From assembly GCA_965203755.1 (NCBI GenBank), contig OZ241910.1, positions 2,046,001 to 2,110,000 of the forward strand: DNA of 64,000 nucleotides, written 5' to 3'. The notes below the pieces were generated by a model. That model did no database searches. It saw nothing but the letters and a program-made list of their open reading frames with translations, and was not told the origin of the DNA. This stretch comes from UBA6055 sp965203755 (lineage in GTDB: Bacteria; Chloroflexota; Anaerolineae; Aggregatilineales; Phototrophicaceae). Each line of letters starts with the position of its first letter. The first letter of the stretch is position 1. Shown here piece by piece: positions 1-8,283 of the stretch. Made by a program: the position numbers and the translations under genes.

Positions 1-2
1 GC

Positions 3-368
3 GACCCGAATCATCTGGCGCGCGGCGCCTTTGCCGGCCTGGCGTTGGCGAATGCGGTCACCACCATCGTTGAATCGCTGGCGCTGTGGTGGCTGATGCG
101 CCGCCGCCTTGGCGCGGCCGCTGACATCAGGTTCAGGGATTCCGCCATCCTTCGCAGCGCCGGCGGCACGCTGCTCCTGTCGCTTGTTATGGCGCTGGGG
201 CTTGGGATGACGGCGCGGCTGATGCCGGCGGCCGGCTGGGCAACGGCGGCGGTCGGGCTTGTGGCTGGAGCGATGATTTTCTTTGGCGGCGGCTGGCTCT
301 TTGATTTGGGAGAGACACGCCGTTTGCTGCGACCGCTTTTTCGCCGCGGCTTGCGGCGGCGGCGATAG
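3..368 (+). CDS. MurJ/MviN-like lipid II flippase, C-terminal end (partial)
   Basis: The reading frame is open from the left edge and ends at 366-368, so only about the last 121 residues are present. They hold a Gly/Ala-rich helix followed by ESLALWWLMRRRLG, then two further hydrophobic helices and a very Arg-rich tail. The pattern of a helix ending in a basic RRRLG loop followed by two more helices matches the end of MurJ-type flippases, which move lipid-linked peptidoglycan precursors across the membrane. The family call rests on this short tail only. Another MATE/MOP-superfamily exporter, such as a polysaccharide flippase, would look similar. Confidence 0.5.
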   Translation, partial: DPNHLARGAFAGLALANAVTTIVESLALWWLMRRRLGAAADIRFRDSAILRSAGGTLLLSLVMALGLGMTARLMPAAGWATAAVGLVAGAMIFFGGGWLFDLGETRRLLRPLFRRGLRRRR

Positions 369-400
369 AAACCGCAATGAACCATTTTTTAGCTGGCGGT

Positions 401-1636
401 CTATCGCTTGACACCGGCGAACAGCGCTTTCAGATATTCAGCCTCGGCAAAGCCTATCGGATGATCCAGCGCATGCGAGCTTTGGGCGATCATCTCCAGC
501 CGGCAGCCGGCTTGATTGGCGGCATTCACCACCAGATTAAAAAATCGCTGCGGCTGGATGCGGCTTGAACAGGACGACATCATCAGAATGCCATCCTCTG
601 CCAGCAGCGCCAGCGCCAGCTTCACCAGCCGCCGGTACGACCGCAAAGCGCCAGCCACTTCGGACTGACGTTTGGCGAAGGCTGGCGGGTCAACCACGAC
701 CAGTTCATACTTTCTGCCGCCGTCGGCGAGCGTCTGCATGGCGAAAAAAGCATCCGCGACCATCGTTTCAACCCGATTCAAATCAAGATGATTGCTGCGG
801 ACATTGTGTTCCAAAGCCCTGACGGCCGCCGGGCTGATGTCCACTGCCGTGACGGATTTCGCCCCGCCCGCCAGCGCATACACCGTAAAGCCCCCGACAT
901 AACAGAAAACATCCAAGGTCCGGCGGCCGGCAACCAGTTGGCGGACTTTATCCCGATTGTCGCGCTGGTCAAAGAAGAAGCCGGTCTTATGCCCATATTG
1001 GACATTGGCGGCAAACTCCAAACCGTTTTCGACAAACTTCGCCAGCGATGAATCGACATCGCCAATAAGCGCTTGACCATCGCGCAGGCGGCAGCGCTTG
1101 ATCATATCGCTGGCCTGCAATGCGCGGCTTAGCCGCAGCCGCAGCGACTCAAAATCGACCGCGTCCTTGAGCGCCGCCGTCAGATCTTGCAGATGTGGTA
1201 TCCAAGCCAGCGAATAGAGCTTGATGACCAGCGCGGCGCCATAGCGGTCAATCACCAGCGCCGGCAAGCCATCGCTCTCGCCATAGACCAAACGATAGCC
1301 GCTTGTTCCACGTTCAATCAACGCCTGCCGCCGCGCTTGAGCCTGTTTCAGCTTCTCGGCGAAAAAGGCGCGGTGGATCGCTGCCGGGGCATGGGCTTGC
1401 AAAATCCTGATGCGAATGGGCGAAAAAGGGTCATAAAGTCCGACCGCCAGAAAACGGTTTTTTGCCCGGTCATAAATCACCGCCAGGTCGCCCGCCTGCC
1501 CGAGATGGCTTTGCCTGACGACCGCGTGTTCATAAACCCAAGGATGACCTTGCCGAATGGCGGCTTCGGCAGCGGCTTTGACGCGAAAGGCGATGTTTTT
1601 GCCCGATGGGGCCGGAAGCCCGGCAAAGTCAATCAT
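401..1636 (-). CDS. rlmI: RlmI-like class I SAM-dependent rRNA cytosine-C5 methyltransferase
   Basis: This 411-aa protein matches the RlmI/YccW family, which methylates C5 of a cytosine in 23S rRNA. A PUA-like RNA-binding segment fills roughly the first 80 residues (HPWVYEHAVV). Near residue 225 comes the family motif FFFDQRDNR, then a SAM-binding region (DVFCYVGGFTVYAL, then AVDISPAAV). The catalytic-loop motif VVVDPPAFAK and the SCSSRI segment follow. Length is normal for the family. The gene start overlaps the end of xseB by 8 nt, so it is probably the last gene of an xseA-xseB-rlmI operon. The exact target base cannot be read from the sequence. Confidence 0.88.
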   Translation of the reverse strand: MIDFAGLPAPSGKNIAFRVKAAAEAAIRQGHPWVYEHAVVRQSHLGQAGDLAVIYDRAKNRFLAVGLYDPFSPIRIRILQAHAPAAIHRAFFAEKLKQAQARRQALIERGTSGYRLVYGESDGLPALVIDRYGAALVIKLYSLAWIPHLQDLTAALKDAVDFESLRLRLSRALQASDMIKRCRLRDGQALIGDVDSSLAKFVENGLEFAANVQYGHKTGFFFDQRDNRDKVRQLVAGRRTLDVFCYVGGFTVYALAGGAKSVTAVDISPAAVRALEHNVRSNHLDLNRVETMVADAFFAMQTLADGGRKYELVVVDPPAFAKRQSEVAGALRSYRRLVKLALALLAEDGILMMSSCSSRIQPQRFFNLVVNAANQAGCRLEMIAQSSHALDHPIGFAEAEYLKALFAGVKR

Positions 1637-1859
1637 GGCGCGGCGCCAAGCCTAATTCCATATTGCCGGCATCGTCCACTTGCCTGATTTTGAGTTCAGC
1701 TTGGTCCAGCAGGGTTTGGCAGCGCGCCGAAAGCCGCCGGCCCTGCTCATAGAACTCGACCGATTGTTCCAGCGACAGCCGGCCGCTTTCCAATGCGGCG
1801 ATGATGGTTTCCAACTGCTGAAGCGCCGCCTCATAGCTTAGCTTATCGATACTGTCCAT
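1629..1859 (-). CDS. xseB: Exodeoxyribonuclease VII small subunit
   Basis: The 76-aa product is a short two-helix protein with the classic XseB pattern: LSYEAALQQLETIIAALESG near the N-terminus, then LSLEQSVEFYEQGRRLSARC. Several copies of XseB bind the XseA large subunit to form exonuclease VII, which degrades single-stranded DNA from both ends. The start codon overlaps the xseA stop as TAATG, which suggests translational coupling and helps keep the subunits in ratio. The length is typical. Confidence 0.93.
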   Translation of the reverse strand: MDSIDKLSYEAALQQLETIIAALESGRLSLEQSVEFYEQGRRLSARCQTLLDQAELKIRQVDDAGNMELGLAPRHD

Positions 1860-3049
1860 TAGTTCTCTACCCTGACCTTGATTTGGTCTTCGTGTAATTG
1901 CACGGTCAAGCGCTGATTGACGCTGACCTGGCCGGCGGAGCGAATCAGGTCGCCGTCCTCGCCGCGGACAAGGGCATAGCCCCGCGCCAGGATATGGGCT
2001 GGATTGGCGGCGTCAAGGGCTTTGGTTCGGGCGGCAAGACGCTCGTTCAGCCGTTCCACATCATGGCTGACGGCGCGCGTCAGACGGCGCTTGAGTTGTG
2101 CAAGCTGCCGCTGCGCCGGCTGCATCGCTTTCATCGGCGTGGCATAAGCCAGCCCGCGCCGCGCCTGCCGCAGCGTTTGCCGCCGGTCAGCCAGACGGCT
2201 TTCAAACCCGGCATCCAGCCTGTCTGTGAGGCGATCCAAATCAATCCATAGCTCCTCTTGGCTGGGAGTCGCCAGTTCGGCGGCCGACGAGGGCGTCGGC
2301 GCCCGCAAATCGGCGGCAAAATCCACAATCGTGAAATCAATCTCGTGTCCGATGCCGCTGATCACTGGGATGTGGCTGGCGGCGACTGCCCGCGCGACCC
2401 TTTCATCATTGAAGCACCATAAATCTTCAATCGAGCCGCCGCCGCGGGCGATAATAATGACATCCACATCGGTATGCCGATTGAGGCGCTGCAATGCCCT
2501 GACGATCTGGGGCGCGGCATCCTGCCCTTGCACCGGCGTCGGACTCAAAATAAGCCTGACCAGCGGGAAGCGGCGGCGCAGGACATTTTGCATATCCTGA
2601 TAAGCGGCGGCGGTCGGCGAGGTGACGATGCCGATTTGCTGTGGAAAGGCGGGGATGGGCGCTTTGCGCGCCATGTCGAATAAACCTTCGGCGTCCAGTT
2701 TGGCTTTGAGCGCCTCGAACTGACGATGAAGGTCGCCCAGGCCGCCGACGGCTTCGATTTGATCGACATAGAGTTGATATTCGCCGCGGGCATCATAGAC
2801 GCTGACCCGCCCATGCACTAGAATATCGTCGCCGTTTTTGACCTTCAGCCGCGCATACTGCGCCGCCCAGCGGAACATCACACAGCGCAGCTGCGCCTTG
2901 ACGTCTTTCATCGTGAAATACCAATGCCCCGAAGCGGCTATGGTCAAATTGGAGACTTCGCCCTGCACCCACACACTGCCCAAGCGGCTGTCGGCATCCA
3001 GTAAATCATGGATGTAGCGCGTGATTTCCCTCACCGAAAAAGTCTGCAT
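1859..3049 (-). CDS. xseA: Exodeoxyribonuclease VII large subunit
   Basis: This 396-aa protein has an N-terminal OB-fold (about residues 1-100) that binds single-stranded DNA. The catalytic domain follows, with the hallmark stretches GIVTSPTAAAYQDM, IIARGGGSIEDLWCFNDE and SGIGHEIDFTIVDFAADLRA. The C-terminal part is a long charged helical region, as in other XseA proteins, and is the likely docking site for XseB. It is the first gene of the minus-strand xseA-xseB-rlmI cluster and starts about 90 bp from a divergent gene. Function is DNA repair and processing of single-stranded ends in the cytoplasm. Confidence 0.95.
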   Translation of the reverse strand: MQTFSVREITRYIHDLLDADSRLGSVWVQGEVSNLTIAASGHWYFTMKDVKAQLRCVMFRWAAQYARLKVKNGDDILVHGRVSVYDARGEYQLYVDQIEAVGGLGDLHRQFEALKAKLDAEGLFDMARKAPIPAFPQQIGIVTSPTAAAYQDMQNVLRRRFPLVRLILSPTPVQGQDAAPQIVRALQRLNRHTDVDVIIIARGGGSIEDLWCFNDERVARAVAASHIPVISGIGHEIDFTIVDFAADLRAPTPSSAAELATPSQEELWIDLDRLTDRLDAGFESRLADRRQTLRQARRGLAYATPMKAMQPAQRQLAQLKRRLTRAVSHDVERLNERLAARTKALDAANPAHILARGYALVRGEDGDLIRSAGQVSVNQRLTVQLHEDQIKVRVEN

Positions 3050-3070
3050 GATGATTCCAGCTAAATCCTG

Positions 3071-3099
3071 TTGCTGCCGGCCGCTTCAGCAGCTACAAT
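3071..3099 (+). promoter_or_regulatory. Sigma-70-type promoter for the small gene at 3140
   Basis: TTGCTG at 3071-3076 and TACAAT at 3094-3099 are separated by exactly 17 bp, about 40 bp before the start codon. It lies in the short region between divergent xseA and the plus-strand gene. Both boxes deviate a little from consensus. Confidence 0.5.
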
Positions 3100-3139
3100 T
3101 ATGTCAGATCTTGCTTGGATAATCGATTGAGGATTCATA

Positions 3140-3430
3140 ATGGCCTATCTCAACGCGCAGGAACGCGGCAAACTGCTGGATGACCTGAAGGCGATGAAGT
3201 TCAGCCGCGCCAAGAACAAACTGGCGCGGATGGATCCGAAAGGGCGGCTGGCTTATTATCGCAATGTCCAGGCTGCCGGTGAATGGCACACCAAGTTTAT
3301 TCTGGATGGCCTCGGCGCTATGGTCACCCTGGTCGAGCTTAACCATGCCGAAAATACCCAGGCGAGAAACAAGCAGCGCTTCGAGTTTGTGTCGGTGATC
3401 GTCGAGCCGACGCCGCTTAACTATACCTGA
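3140..3430 (+). CDS. Conserved-looking small hypothetical protein
   Basis: I do not recognise this 96-aa soluble protein. It has no signal peptide or membrane helix. The N-terminal half is basic and helical (GKLLDDLKAMKFSRAKNKLA), and the C-terminal half alternates hydrophobic and polar residues, as in beta strands (RFEFVSVIVEP). A good ribosome binding site (GAGGAT) precedes the ATG by 6 nt, a promoter lies upstream, and codon use matches the neighbours, so it is very likely a real gene. It stands alone before the ArsA-type ATPase gene, with about 100 bp between them. Confidence 0.7.
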   Translation: MAYLNAQERGKLLDDLKAMKFSRAKNKLARMDPKGRLAYYRNVQAAGEWHTKFILDGLGAMVTLVELNHAENTQARNKQRFEFVSVIVEPTPLNYT

Positions 3431-3468
3431 AACGGAAAATATGACGCTACTTTTCCGCGCCGCCTGCG

Positions 3469-3474
3469 TATACT
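3469..3474 (+). promoter_or_regulatory. Possible -10 element upstream of the ArsA-type gene
   Basis: TATACT at 3469-3474 lies 60 bp before the ATPase start. No convincing -35 box sits 16-18 bp upstream. A TTGACA at 3488-3493 has no matching -10 downstream. The gene may therefore have a weak own promoter or be read through from 3140. Confidence 0.3.
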
Positions 3475-3533
3475 TTGGGAGGCGGGCTTGACATGCCCCC
3501 GGTCTGGCATACGAAAAAATCGAGGTGAATTTG

Positions 3534-4730
3534 ATGCGCGTGATAGTGCATACCGGCAAAGGCGGGGTTGGCAAAACCAGTATTTCGGCGGCGACCGCCC
3601 TGCGCTGCGCCGAAATGGGCTTGAAAACGATTGTGGTCAGTACCGATACAGCGCACAGTCTTGGCGATGCGCTCGATAAAGAAGTTGGCCCCGAACCTAC
3701 CCAAATCGCCGAGAATCTTTGGGCGCAAGAGCTTGACACGCGCTATTCGATGCAAAAGTATTGGGGCCGAATTCAAGAATATCTGGGCGCCTTTTTTAAT
3801 CGGGAAGGGATCGCCAAAGTCAATGCCGCCGAAGTCACGATTATCCCCGGCCTGGAAGAAGGCGCGCAGCTGCTTTGGATTAGTGAATACTTTCAGGCTG
3901 GGGAATATGATGTCCTCATTGTCGATGCCGCCCCGACCGCCGAAACCATTCGCCTCCTAAGCCTGCCCGATGTGACGCGCTGGTGGGTGGAGCGGCTGAT
4001 GAAAATCGCCCGCGGTCTCGACAGCGTGATTCGACCAGTCAAGAACCTGCTCAACCGCGGCAAACGAAACGAAACCGGCATCGACATCTCGGAAAACGCC
4101 TGGGATCAGGTGCAGCTGCTCTTCGATACTCTGGATGGCGTGCGCGAACTGCTGACCAATCCCGAACATTCCAGCATTCGCCTGGTGGTCAACCCCGAAC
4201 GCATGGTGATTCGAGAAACACAGCGCACCTATACCTACCTCAATCTTTATGATTACGCCACCGATGCTATCCTCGTCAACCGCGTCTTCCCCGATGAAGT
4301 CCGCGACCCGTTCTTCGCAGTCTGGAAACAGCGGCAGGCGCAGAACATCCAATTTGTGCATGAGGCTTTTGGCGCCTTGCCGGTCTTCACCGCGCCGCTC
4401 TTTGGCGAAGAAATGGGCGGGCTGGAAATGCTGCGCCGCCTGGCTGATGAACTCTACGGCGACAAAAATCCAGCCGCGCGCATGTTTGACGGCGTGGTGC
4501 ACAAGCTCGAGCGGCTTGACAGCGATTCATCGTGGATGCTCCGCGTCCCGATTGGCTTCGCCCGCAAAGAACAGCTTGACCTCTACCGCTCGCGCGATGA
4601 AATCACATTAGGCGTCGGCCCCTATCGCCGTAATATCGTCCTGCCGGCCGAGTTGCAGGATTTGGAAATCACCAGCGCCAAATTCGAGGACAAGTTCCTC
4701 AACATTCGCTTTGAAGAACAATCTTCCTGA
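3534..4730 (+). CDS. ArsA/Get3-family anion-transporting ATPase
   Basis: This 398-aa cytoplasmic ATPase belongs to the ArsA/TRC40 branch of SIMIBI NTPases. The deviant Walker A is HTGKGGVGKTS near the N-terminus, followed by the switch I segment VSTDTAHSLGDALD. Switch II appears as IVDAAPTAETIRLL, close to the family form D-x-AP-TGHTLRLL. There is one nucleotide-binding half, as in Get3 and unlike double-domain ArsA. Bacterial members are often called arsenical pump ATPases, but no arsB, arsR or arsD is nearby, so an arsenic role is not supported here. The ATG at 3534 is preferred because GAGGTG sits 6 nt upstream; an in-frame GTG at 3525 overlaps that site. Confidence 0.85.
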   Translation: MRVIVHTGKGGVGKTSISAATALRCAEMGLKTIVVSTDTAHSLGDALDKEVGPEPTQIAENLWAQELDTRYSMQKYWGRIQEYLGAFFNREGIAKVNAAEVTIIPGLEEGAQLLWISEYFQAGEYDVLIVDAAPTAETIRLLSLPDVTRWWVERLMKIARGLDSVIRPVKNLLNRGKRNETGIDISENAWDQVQLLFDTLDGVRELLTNPEHSSIRLVVNPERMVIRETQRTYTYLNLYDYATDAILVNRVFPDEVRDPFFAVWKQRQAQNIQFVHEAFGALPVFTAPLFGEEMGGLEMLRRLADELYGDKNPAARMFDGVVHKLERLDSDSSWMLRVPIGFARKEQLDLYRSRDEITLGVGPYRRNIVLPAELQDLEITSAKFEDKFLNIRFEEQSS

Positions 4731-4754
4731 ACCGCTGTGCATCCAGCGCCAGGA

Positions 4755-5093
4755 TCAATCGTCCAGTTCGACTTTGATCCTGCCGCTGCCGGCGGTGTCC
4801 TCATCATCAGACGCATTTGCCGGCCGGTCTTGCTCCGCGTCTTGATGGGCTTCCATCTCGCTGGCTTTTTTGATCTCATCAATGGCGGCGTCAATCAAAA
4901 CGCGGAAGCCGGTCGCGAATTCGCTGCCGGCGGCCTGGGTATGTTCCTTGAATCCGGGCGGCAGCAGCGACTCCATCGCTTTGCCAAATTCTTCAAGCCC
5001 GCGCCGCTGATGAAAAATGAACTGCTCCAGCGGGGTCTGTGCATCGGCGCTTTCGGGCTGTTCTTCCGGCTTGGGATTCATCGCTTCAGTCAT
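4755..5093 (-). CDS. Hypothetical acidic protein
   Basis: The 112-aa product is not recognised. It is strongly acidic at both ends (an EEQPESADAQ segment early, an Asp-rich end IKVELDD). The helical centre begins PLEQFIFHQRRGLEEFGKAM and could form an amphipathic or membrane-adjacent helix bundle. The start is the ATG at 5091-5093 because GAGGAA stands 7 nt upstream; the open frame runs five codons further to a TTG. It converges with the ArsA-type gene, with only 24 bp between the stops, and lies downstream of the ccm superoperon. Confidence 0.6.
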   Translation of the reverse strand: MTEAMNPKPEEQPESADAQTPLEQFIFHQRRGLEEFGKAMESLLPPGFKEHTQAAGSEFATGFRVLIDAAIDEIKKASEMEAHQDAEQDRPANASDDEDTAGSGRIKVELDD

Positions 5094-5146
5094 GGCATCA
5101 TTCCTCAACTGTTTTCAGTCATCACTATGCTATACGCTGGCAAAGC

Positions 5147-5162
5147 CGGCTGGTTGCAGCCG
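5147..5162 (-). terminator. Weak hairpin after the cytochrome superoperon
   Basis: A perfect 6-bp stem with a 4-nt loop (CGGCTG-GTTG-CAGCCG on the plus strand) lies 20 bp past the last superoperon stop. There is no T run, so this would be a weak or Rho-assisted terminator at best. Confidence 0.3.
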
Positions 5163-5181
5163 AATCGCGCCGCTGACAAAC

Positions 5182-6039
5182 TCATTCATCGTCCCGCGCC
5201 AATTCTTGGATAAAGGCAAGCTCCTTTTGTAAATGACGTTCGCGCCAGACAAAGCTGAATAACAGGCTGCCCAATATGCCAAAGACGGCCGCCAAACCGA
5301 GCCAGAGGAAATTCGAATTGTCGGGCGTGACGAAGAATCCCAGCAGACTGGTGTGATAGGCGCTGGCGAGTTCGGGCAGGCTGTCGGCATCGCCTTCGGC
5401 GATAGCCAAATAACTGTCATTGCCAAAGACACGGCTCATCGCGGTGACGGTCTCGCTGGATTGCAGCAGCCATTCGCCGCCGGGCAGCGCCGCGGCTTGC
5501 GGCTCGCTTAAATCATCGCCGCTGCCCAAGCTAAATGCCTCCAGCGCGGCCGCGATTTCAGCCCGGGCATCGTCTTGCGTCTCGTCGCCGCGAGCGATGA
5601 CCGCCATGATTATCCGGGCGGCCGGATGAGCTTCGACAAAGCTGATGACCACCGTATCAGCCTCATCCTGCCGCGCCATGACTGATGCGGTCGTGTCGGC
5701 GTCGATTTGATAAACCAGCGCCGCCCAAGTGCCGTCGGCAAGGTTCACCTTGCCCTGATAAATAGGAGCATCAACCGGGCTTTCGAGCCAGGCTTGCAGG
5801 TCTTGCTCGGCGCCGCTGACCGCATCGGCGGCGCGAATGACGTTGGTGCGGATGGCCGCCTGGGCATCAGCATGATAGAACTGGGCGATGGTTTCGCTGC
5901 TTTGGTCTTCCCAGCCTTCGAGGATGGGGACATTAAAAGCCGCCGATTGAAAATAGGCGTCAGCGGCATCTTGCGCCAGCAGACTGCCGGCGGTCAAGAA
6001 TGCCCACAATAGAGCCACAGCGAATCTTGTGGATCGCAT
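5182..6039 (-). CDS. Exported membrane-anchored protein of the ccm operon
   Basis: This 285-aa protein is not recognised. It starts with a signal peptide (STRFAVALLWAFLTAGSLLA, then QDAADAY). A folded extracytoplasmic domain of about 200 residues follows, ending in one membrane helix near residue 240 (FLWLGLAAVFGILGSLLFSF) and a short charged cytoplasmic tail. The ATG at 6037-6039 has AAAGGTGAG just upstream and lies 4 nt beyond the ccmC stop, so it is the last gene of the cytochrome superoperon. A further in-frame ATG exists at 6102 inside ccmC but would put the signal peptide internally. A role in haem delivery or cytochrome assembly is only a guess from position. Confidence 0.7.
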   Translation of the reverse strand: MRSTRFAVALLWAFLTAGSLLAQDAADAYFQSAAFNVPILEGWEDQSSETIAQFYHADAQAAIRTNVIRAADAVSGAEQDLQAWLESPVDAPIYQGKVNLADGTWAALVYQIDADTTASVMARQDEADTVVISFVEAHPAARIIMAVIARGDETQDDARAEIAAALEAFSLGSGDDLSEPQAAALPGGEWLLQSSETVTAMSRVFGNDSYLAIAEGDADSLPELASAYHTSLLGFFVTPDNSNFLWLGLAAVFGILGSLLFSFVWRERHLQKELAFIQELARDDE

Positions 6040-6043
6040 TGGC

Positions 6044-6799
6044 TCACCTTTCACCAAGAGCCTGGACTTTGAGCCGATTGACCGCCTCCATTCGATTCTC
6101 AAGACGGCAGCGATGCCACATCAGGGTCATCGGCATAAAGATCAGCCACAGAATCAAGCTGGGGATCAAAGCCATCACCACGCCGCTGGTGGCTTCAAAG
6201 CTGCCTTGGGCGTTTTGCGGGCTGGCGCCAACGATGACCGGATGAATGGTTTCTGGCACGACTCGGATAATGAACAGGGTCGTCAAAACACTGACAAAGG
6301 CAAAAATGCCATAAACCGACATCAATCGGCGTTTGCGGCTTGGGTCTTCAATGCCCGCCCGCAGCATCAGATAGGCGGCGTAAATCAAGACCATGACGGC
6401 GGCCGAAGTCAGCCGCGGATCCCAAGTCCACCAGGTGTTCCAGATGGGACGCGCCCAGATGGAACCCGTCGCCAGATTGATGAGCGCAAAAGCCAAGCCC
6501 ACCTCGACGCCGGCGACGGCGATCCGGTCCCATTGGTCGTCCTTGCGCCACAGATACAGGATGCCGCCAACCACCGTCGCCCCGAAAGCGGTAAAAGCGC
6601 CGAAGAACGAGGGCATGTGCACATAGAAGATACGTTGAACCGCGCCTTGCTGAATATCCATGCCGGCGGCAAAGAGCCCCAGAAACAGCGTCGCGGCAAA
6701 CCCAAGCGCGGTGACTATCGTCAAAATACGCAGCCGGCGAGGCATCGGCGGGGTTTCAATTCGAGATTCTATCGGCAGAGATTTTGCTTTTGTGACCAT
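6044..6799 (-). CDS. ccmC: CcmC haem-handling/export membrane protein
   Basis: About 251 aa with six predicted membrane helices. The tryptophan-rich haem-handling (WWD) motif is clear as IWNTWWTWDPRLTSA, and the family histidines appear before it (IFYVHMPSF) and after it (PETIHPV). CcmC binds haem at the outer membrane face and loads it onto CcmE together with the CcmAB transporter. The frame extends upstream to 6874, directly after ccmB. I prefer ATG 6797-6799 because GAAAGG lies upstream and the extra 25 residues are not family-like; this leaves a 75-bp gap to ccmB. Confidence 0.93.
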   Translation of the reverse strand: MVTKAKSLPIESRIETPPMPRRLRILTIVTALGFAATLFLGLFAAGMDIQQGAVQRIFYVHMPSFFGAFTAFGATVVGGILYLWRKDDQWDRIAVAGVEVGLAFALINLATGSIWARPIWNTWWTWDPRLTSAAVMVLIYAAYLMLRAGIEDPSRKRRLMSVYGIFAFVSVLTTLFIIRVVPETIHPVIVGASPQNAQGSFEATSGVVMALIPSLILWLIFMPMTLMWHRCRLENRMEAVNRLKVQALGER

Positions 6800-6874
6800 A
6801 GACAGGCAGCCTTTCAATGATAAACAGCTAAGACATTTTAACAGATGCTTTTCGTATATTGGCGCCGCCGGCAT

Positions 6875-7552
6875 TTAATCTTCAACTACAAAATCGTATA
6901 AAAACAGACACAGAACCAGATAGATCACACTGATTCCTCCCAGAAGCTGCAGCCAAACCAGCCAATCTCTTTGGGGCGCTGCGCTCAAAATGCCAGTGGT
7001 CGCGCGGACGGCGGTCAGCAAAAACGGCAGCGCCAGCGGCAGCATCGCAATCGGCAGCATCGCTTCGCGGGCGCGGGTTTGCGCCGTCATGGCAGCCAGC
7101 AGCGCGCCAATCGTCGAAAAACCAAAGATGCCAATGACAGCAGTTAATATCAACCGCGCATCCAGCATATTTTTATTATAAATCACCGTCATCAGCGGCA
7201 GTATCGCCAATCCAACCAGCAGGGTGAATAAATAATTGCCGCCCAGCTTGCCGACAAAAACAGCCGCGCGCGATACCGGCGCCAGCAGCATCGCATCCAG
7301 CGTGCCTTGGTCATGCTCCAGCGCCATGCTGCGATTCAAACCCAGCAGGCTGGCAAAAATCAAGGTGACCCACAGCACGCCGCTGACCGCCGCTTCCCGC
7401 GCGACCCGATCCAACTCAAGCGCGAAGCTGAAAACCAGGATGCTTAAAAAGGCGAACAGCGCCATCACACTGACCAACTCCCGCGCCCGCATTTCGGCGC
7501 GGAGGTCTTTGGCGATCATCGCAAACACACTGGTTCGGAACGAGGTCTTCAT
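6875..7552 (-). CDS. ccmB: CcmB haem ABC exporter permease
   Basis: The 225-aa protein has six hydrophobic helices and the CcmB-type N-terminus (MIAKDLRAEMRARELVSVM). The loop with MALEHDQGTLDAMLLAPVSR is a family hallmark (EhExGTLd-lLLaPv). CcmB is the membrane subunit that pairs with CcmA; ATP hydrolysis releases haem-loaded CcmE from CcmC. It overlaps the end of ccmA by 4 nt, so the two are translationally coupled. Confidence 0.93.
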   Translation of the reverse strand: MKTSFRTSVFAMIAKDLRAEMRARELVSVMALFAFLSILVFSFALELDRVAREAAVSGVLWVTLIFASLLGLNRSMALEHDQGTLDAMLLAPVSRAAVFVGKLGGNYLFTLLVGLAILPLMTVIYNKNMLDARLILTAVIGIFGFSTIGALLAAMTAQTRAREAMLPIAMLPLALPFLLTAVRATTGILSAAPQRDWLVWLQLLGGISVIYLVLCLFLYDFVVED

Positions 7553-8283
7553 CGGCTGGCGGCGCTGATTGATTGAAGGTAAAGTTCGGCTGTCTCCTGG
7601 CTGTTCATCCCCTTGATGCTGCCATCAAAAGCGATTTGACCGCGAGACAGAATCAAAGCGCGGCTTGCCAAATGCGGCCGCCGCCGCCGCAAACGATGCG
7701 TGCTGATGACCATGGTGCGGTTTTGCTGATGCGCCAACTGGAGCAGATCATCAAGCCTGTCGCTGGCATCCTGGTCAAGCCCGGTGTAGGGTTCATCAAA
7801 GAACAGGATATCCGGCTGGTGCAGCAGGGCGCGGGCGATCCCAAGACGCTGCTGCATCCCGTGCGAAAAGGTCCGCACCAGGCTGTCGGCGCGGCGATGC
7901 AGCCCCATCTGCCGCAGCAAGTCCTGAATGCGCGGCTCGCGCTCGGCCGCCTCAATGCTGTAAAGCCTGGCGAAGAAACGCAGATTCTCTCGTGCGCTTA
8001 GATTTTGGTATAGCAGCGGCTTGTGGCTGACCATCCCGATTTGCGCGCGGACCGCCATGGCTTCGCGCGGCATGACCCAGCCGCCTATCCGAATAACGCC
8101 CTGCGTCGGCTTGCTCAAGCCACTCATCAAGCGCAGCAGGGTCGATTTGCCGCTGCCGTTAGGCCCAAGCAGAACGGCGAACTCACCCTTTGCAATGCCA
8201 AAGTTCAGCGACTTCAGCGCCGGCAGCAAGCCATAGACCTTCGTCAATTTTTCAACCTCGATGATAAGCCGATGTTCAGTCAT
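7549..8283 (-). CDS. ccmA: CcmA haem ABC exporter ATPase
   Basis: A 244-aa ABC ATPase with Walker A GPNGSGKSTLL, a Q-loop region, a signature that reads FSHGMQQRLGIARAL instead of LSGGQ, and Walker B ILFFDEPYTGLD. The SxGMxQRL variant is typical of CcmA and other exporter ATPases. Sited directly before ccmB with a 4-nt overlap. It powers the CcmABCD complex at the cytoplasmic face of the membrane. Confidence 0.93.
   Translation of the reverse strand: MTEHRLIIEVEKLTKVYGLLPALKSLNFGIAKGEFAVLLGPNGSGKSTLLRLMSGLSKPTQGVIRIGGWVMPREAMAVRAQIGMVSHKPLLYQNLSARENLRFFARLYSIEAAEREPRIQDLLRQMGLHRRADSLVRTFSHGMQQRLGIARALLHQPDILFFDEPYTGLDQDASDRLDDLLQLAHQQNRTMVISTHRLRRRRPHLASRALILSRGQIAFDGSIKGMNSQETAELYLQSISAASR

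Noticed and set aside
3534..4730. Arsenic resistance operon
   Set aside because: Only the ArsA/Get3-type ATPase is present; no arsB, arsC, arsR or arsD is seen.
6799..6874. Longer CcmC starting directly after ccmB
   Set aside because: The extra 25 residues are Cys-rich and not family-like, and a better ribosome site precedes the inner ATG. It remains possible.
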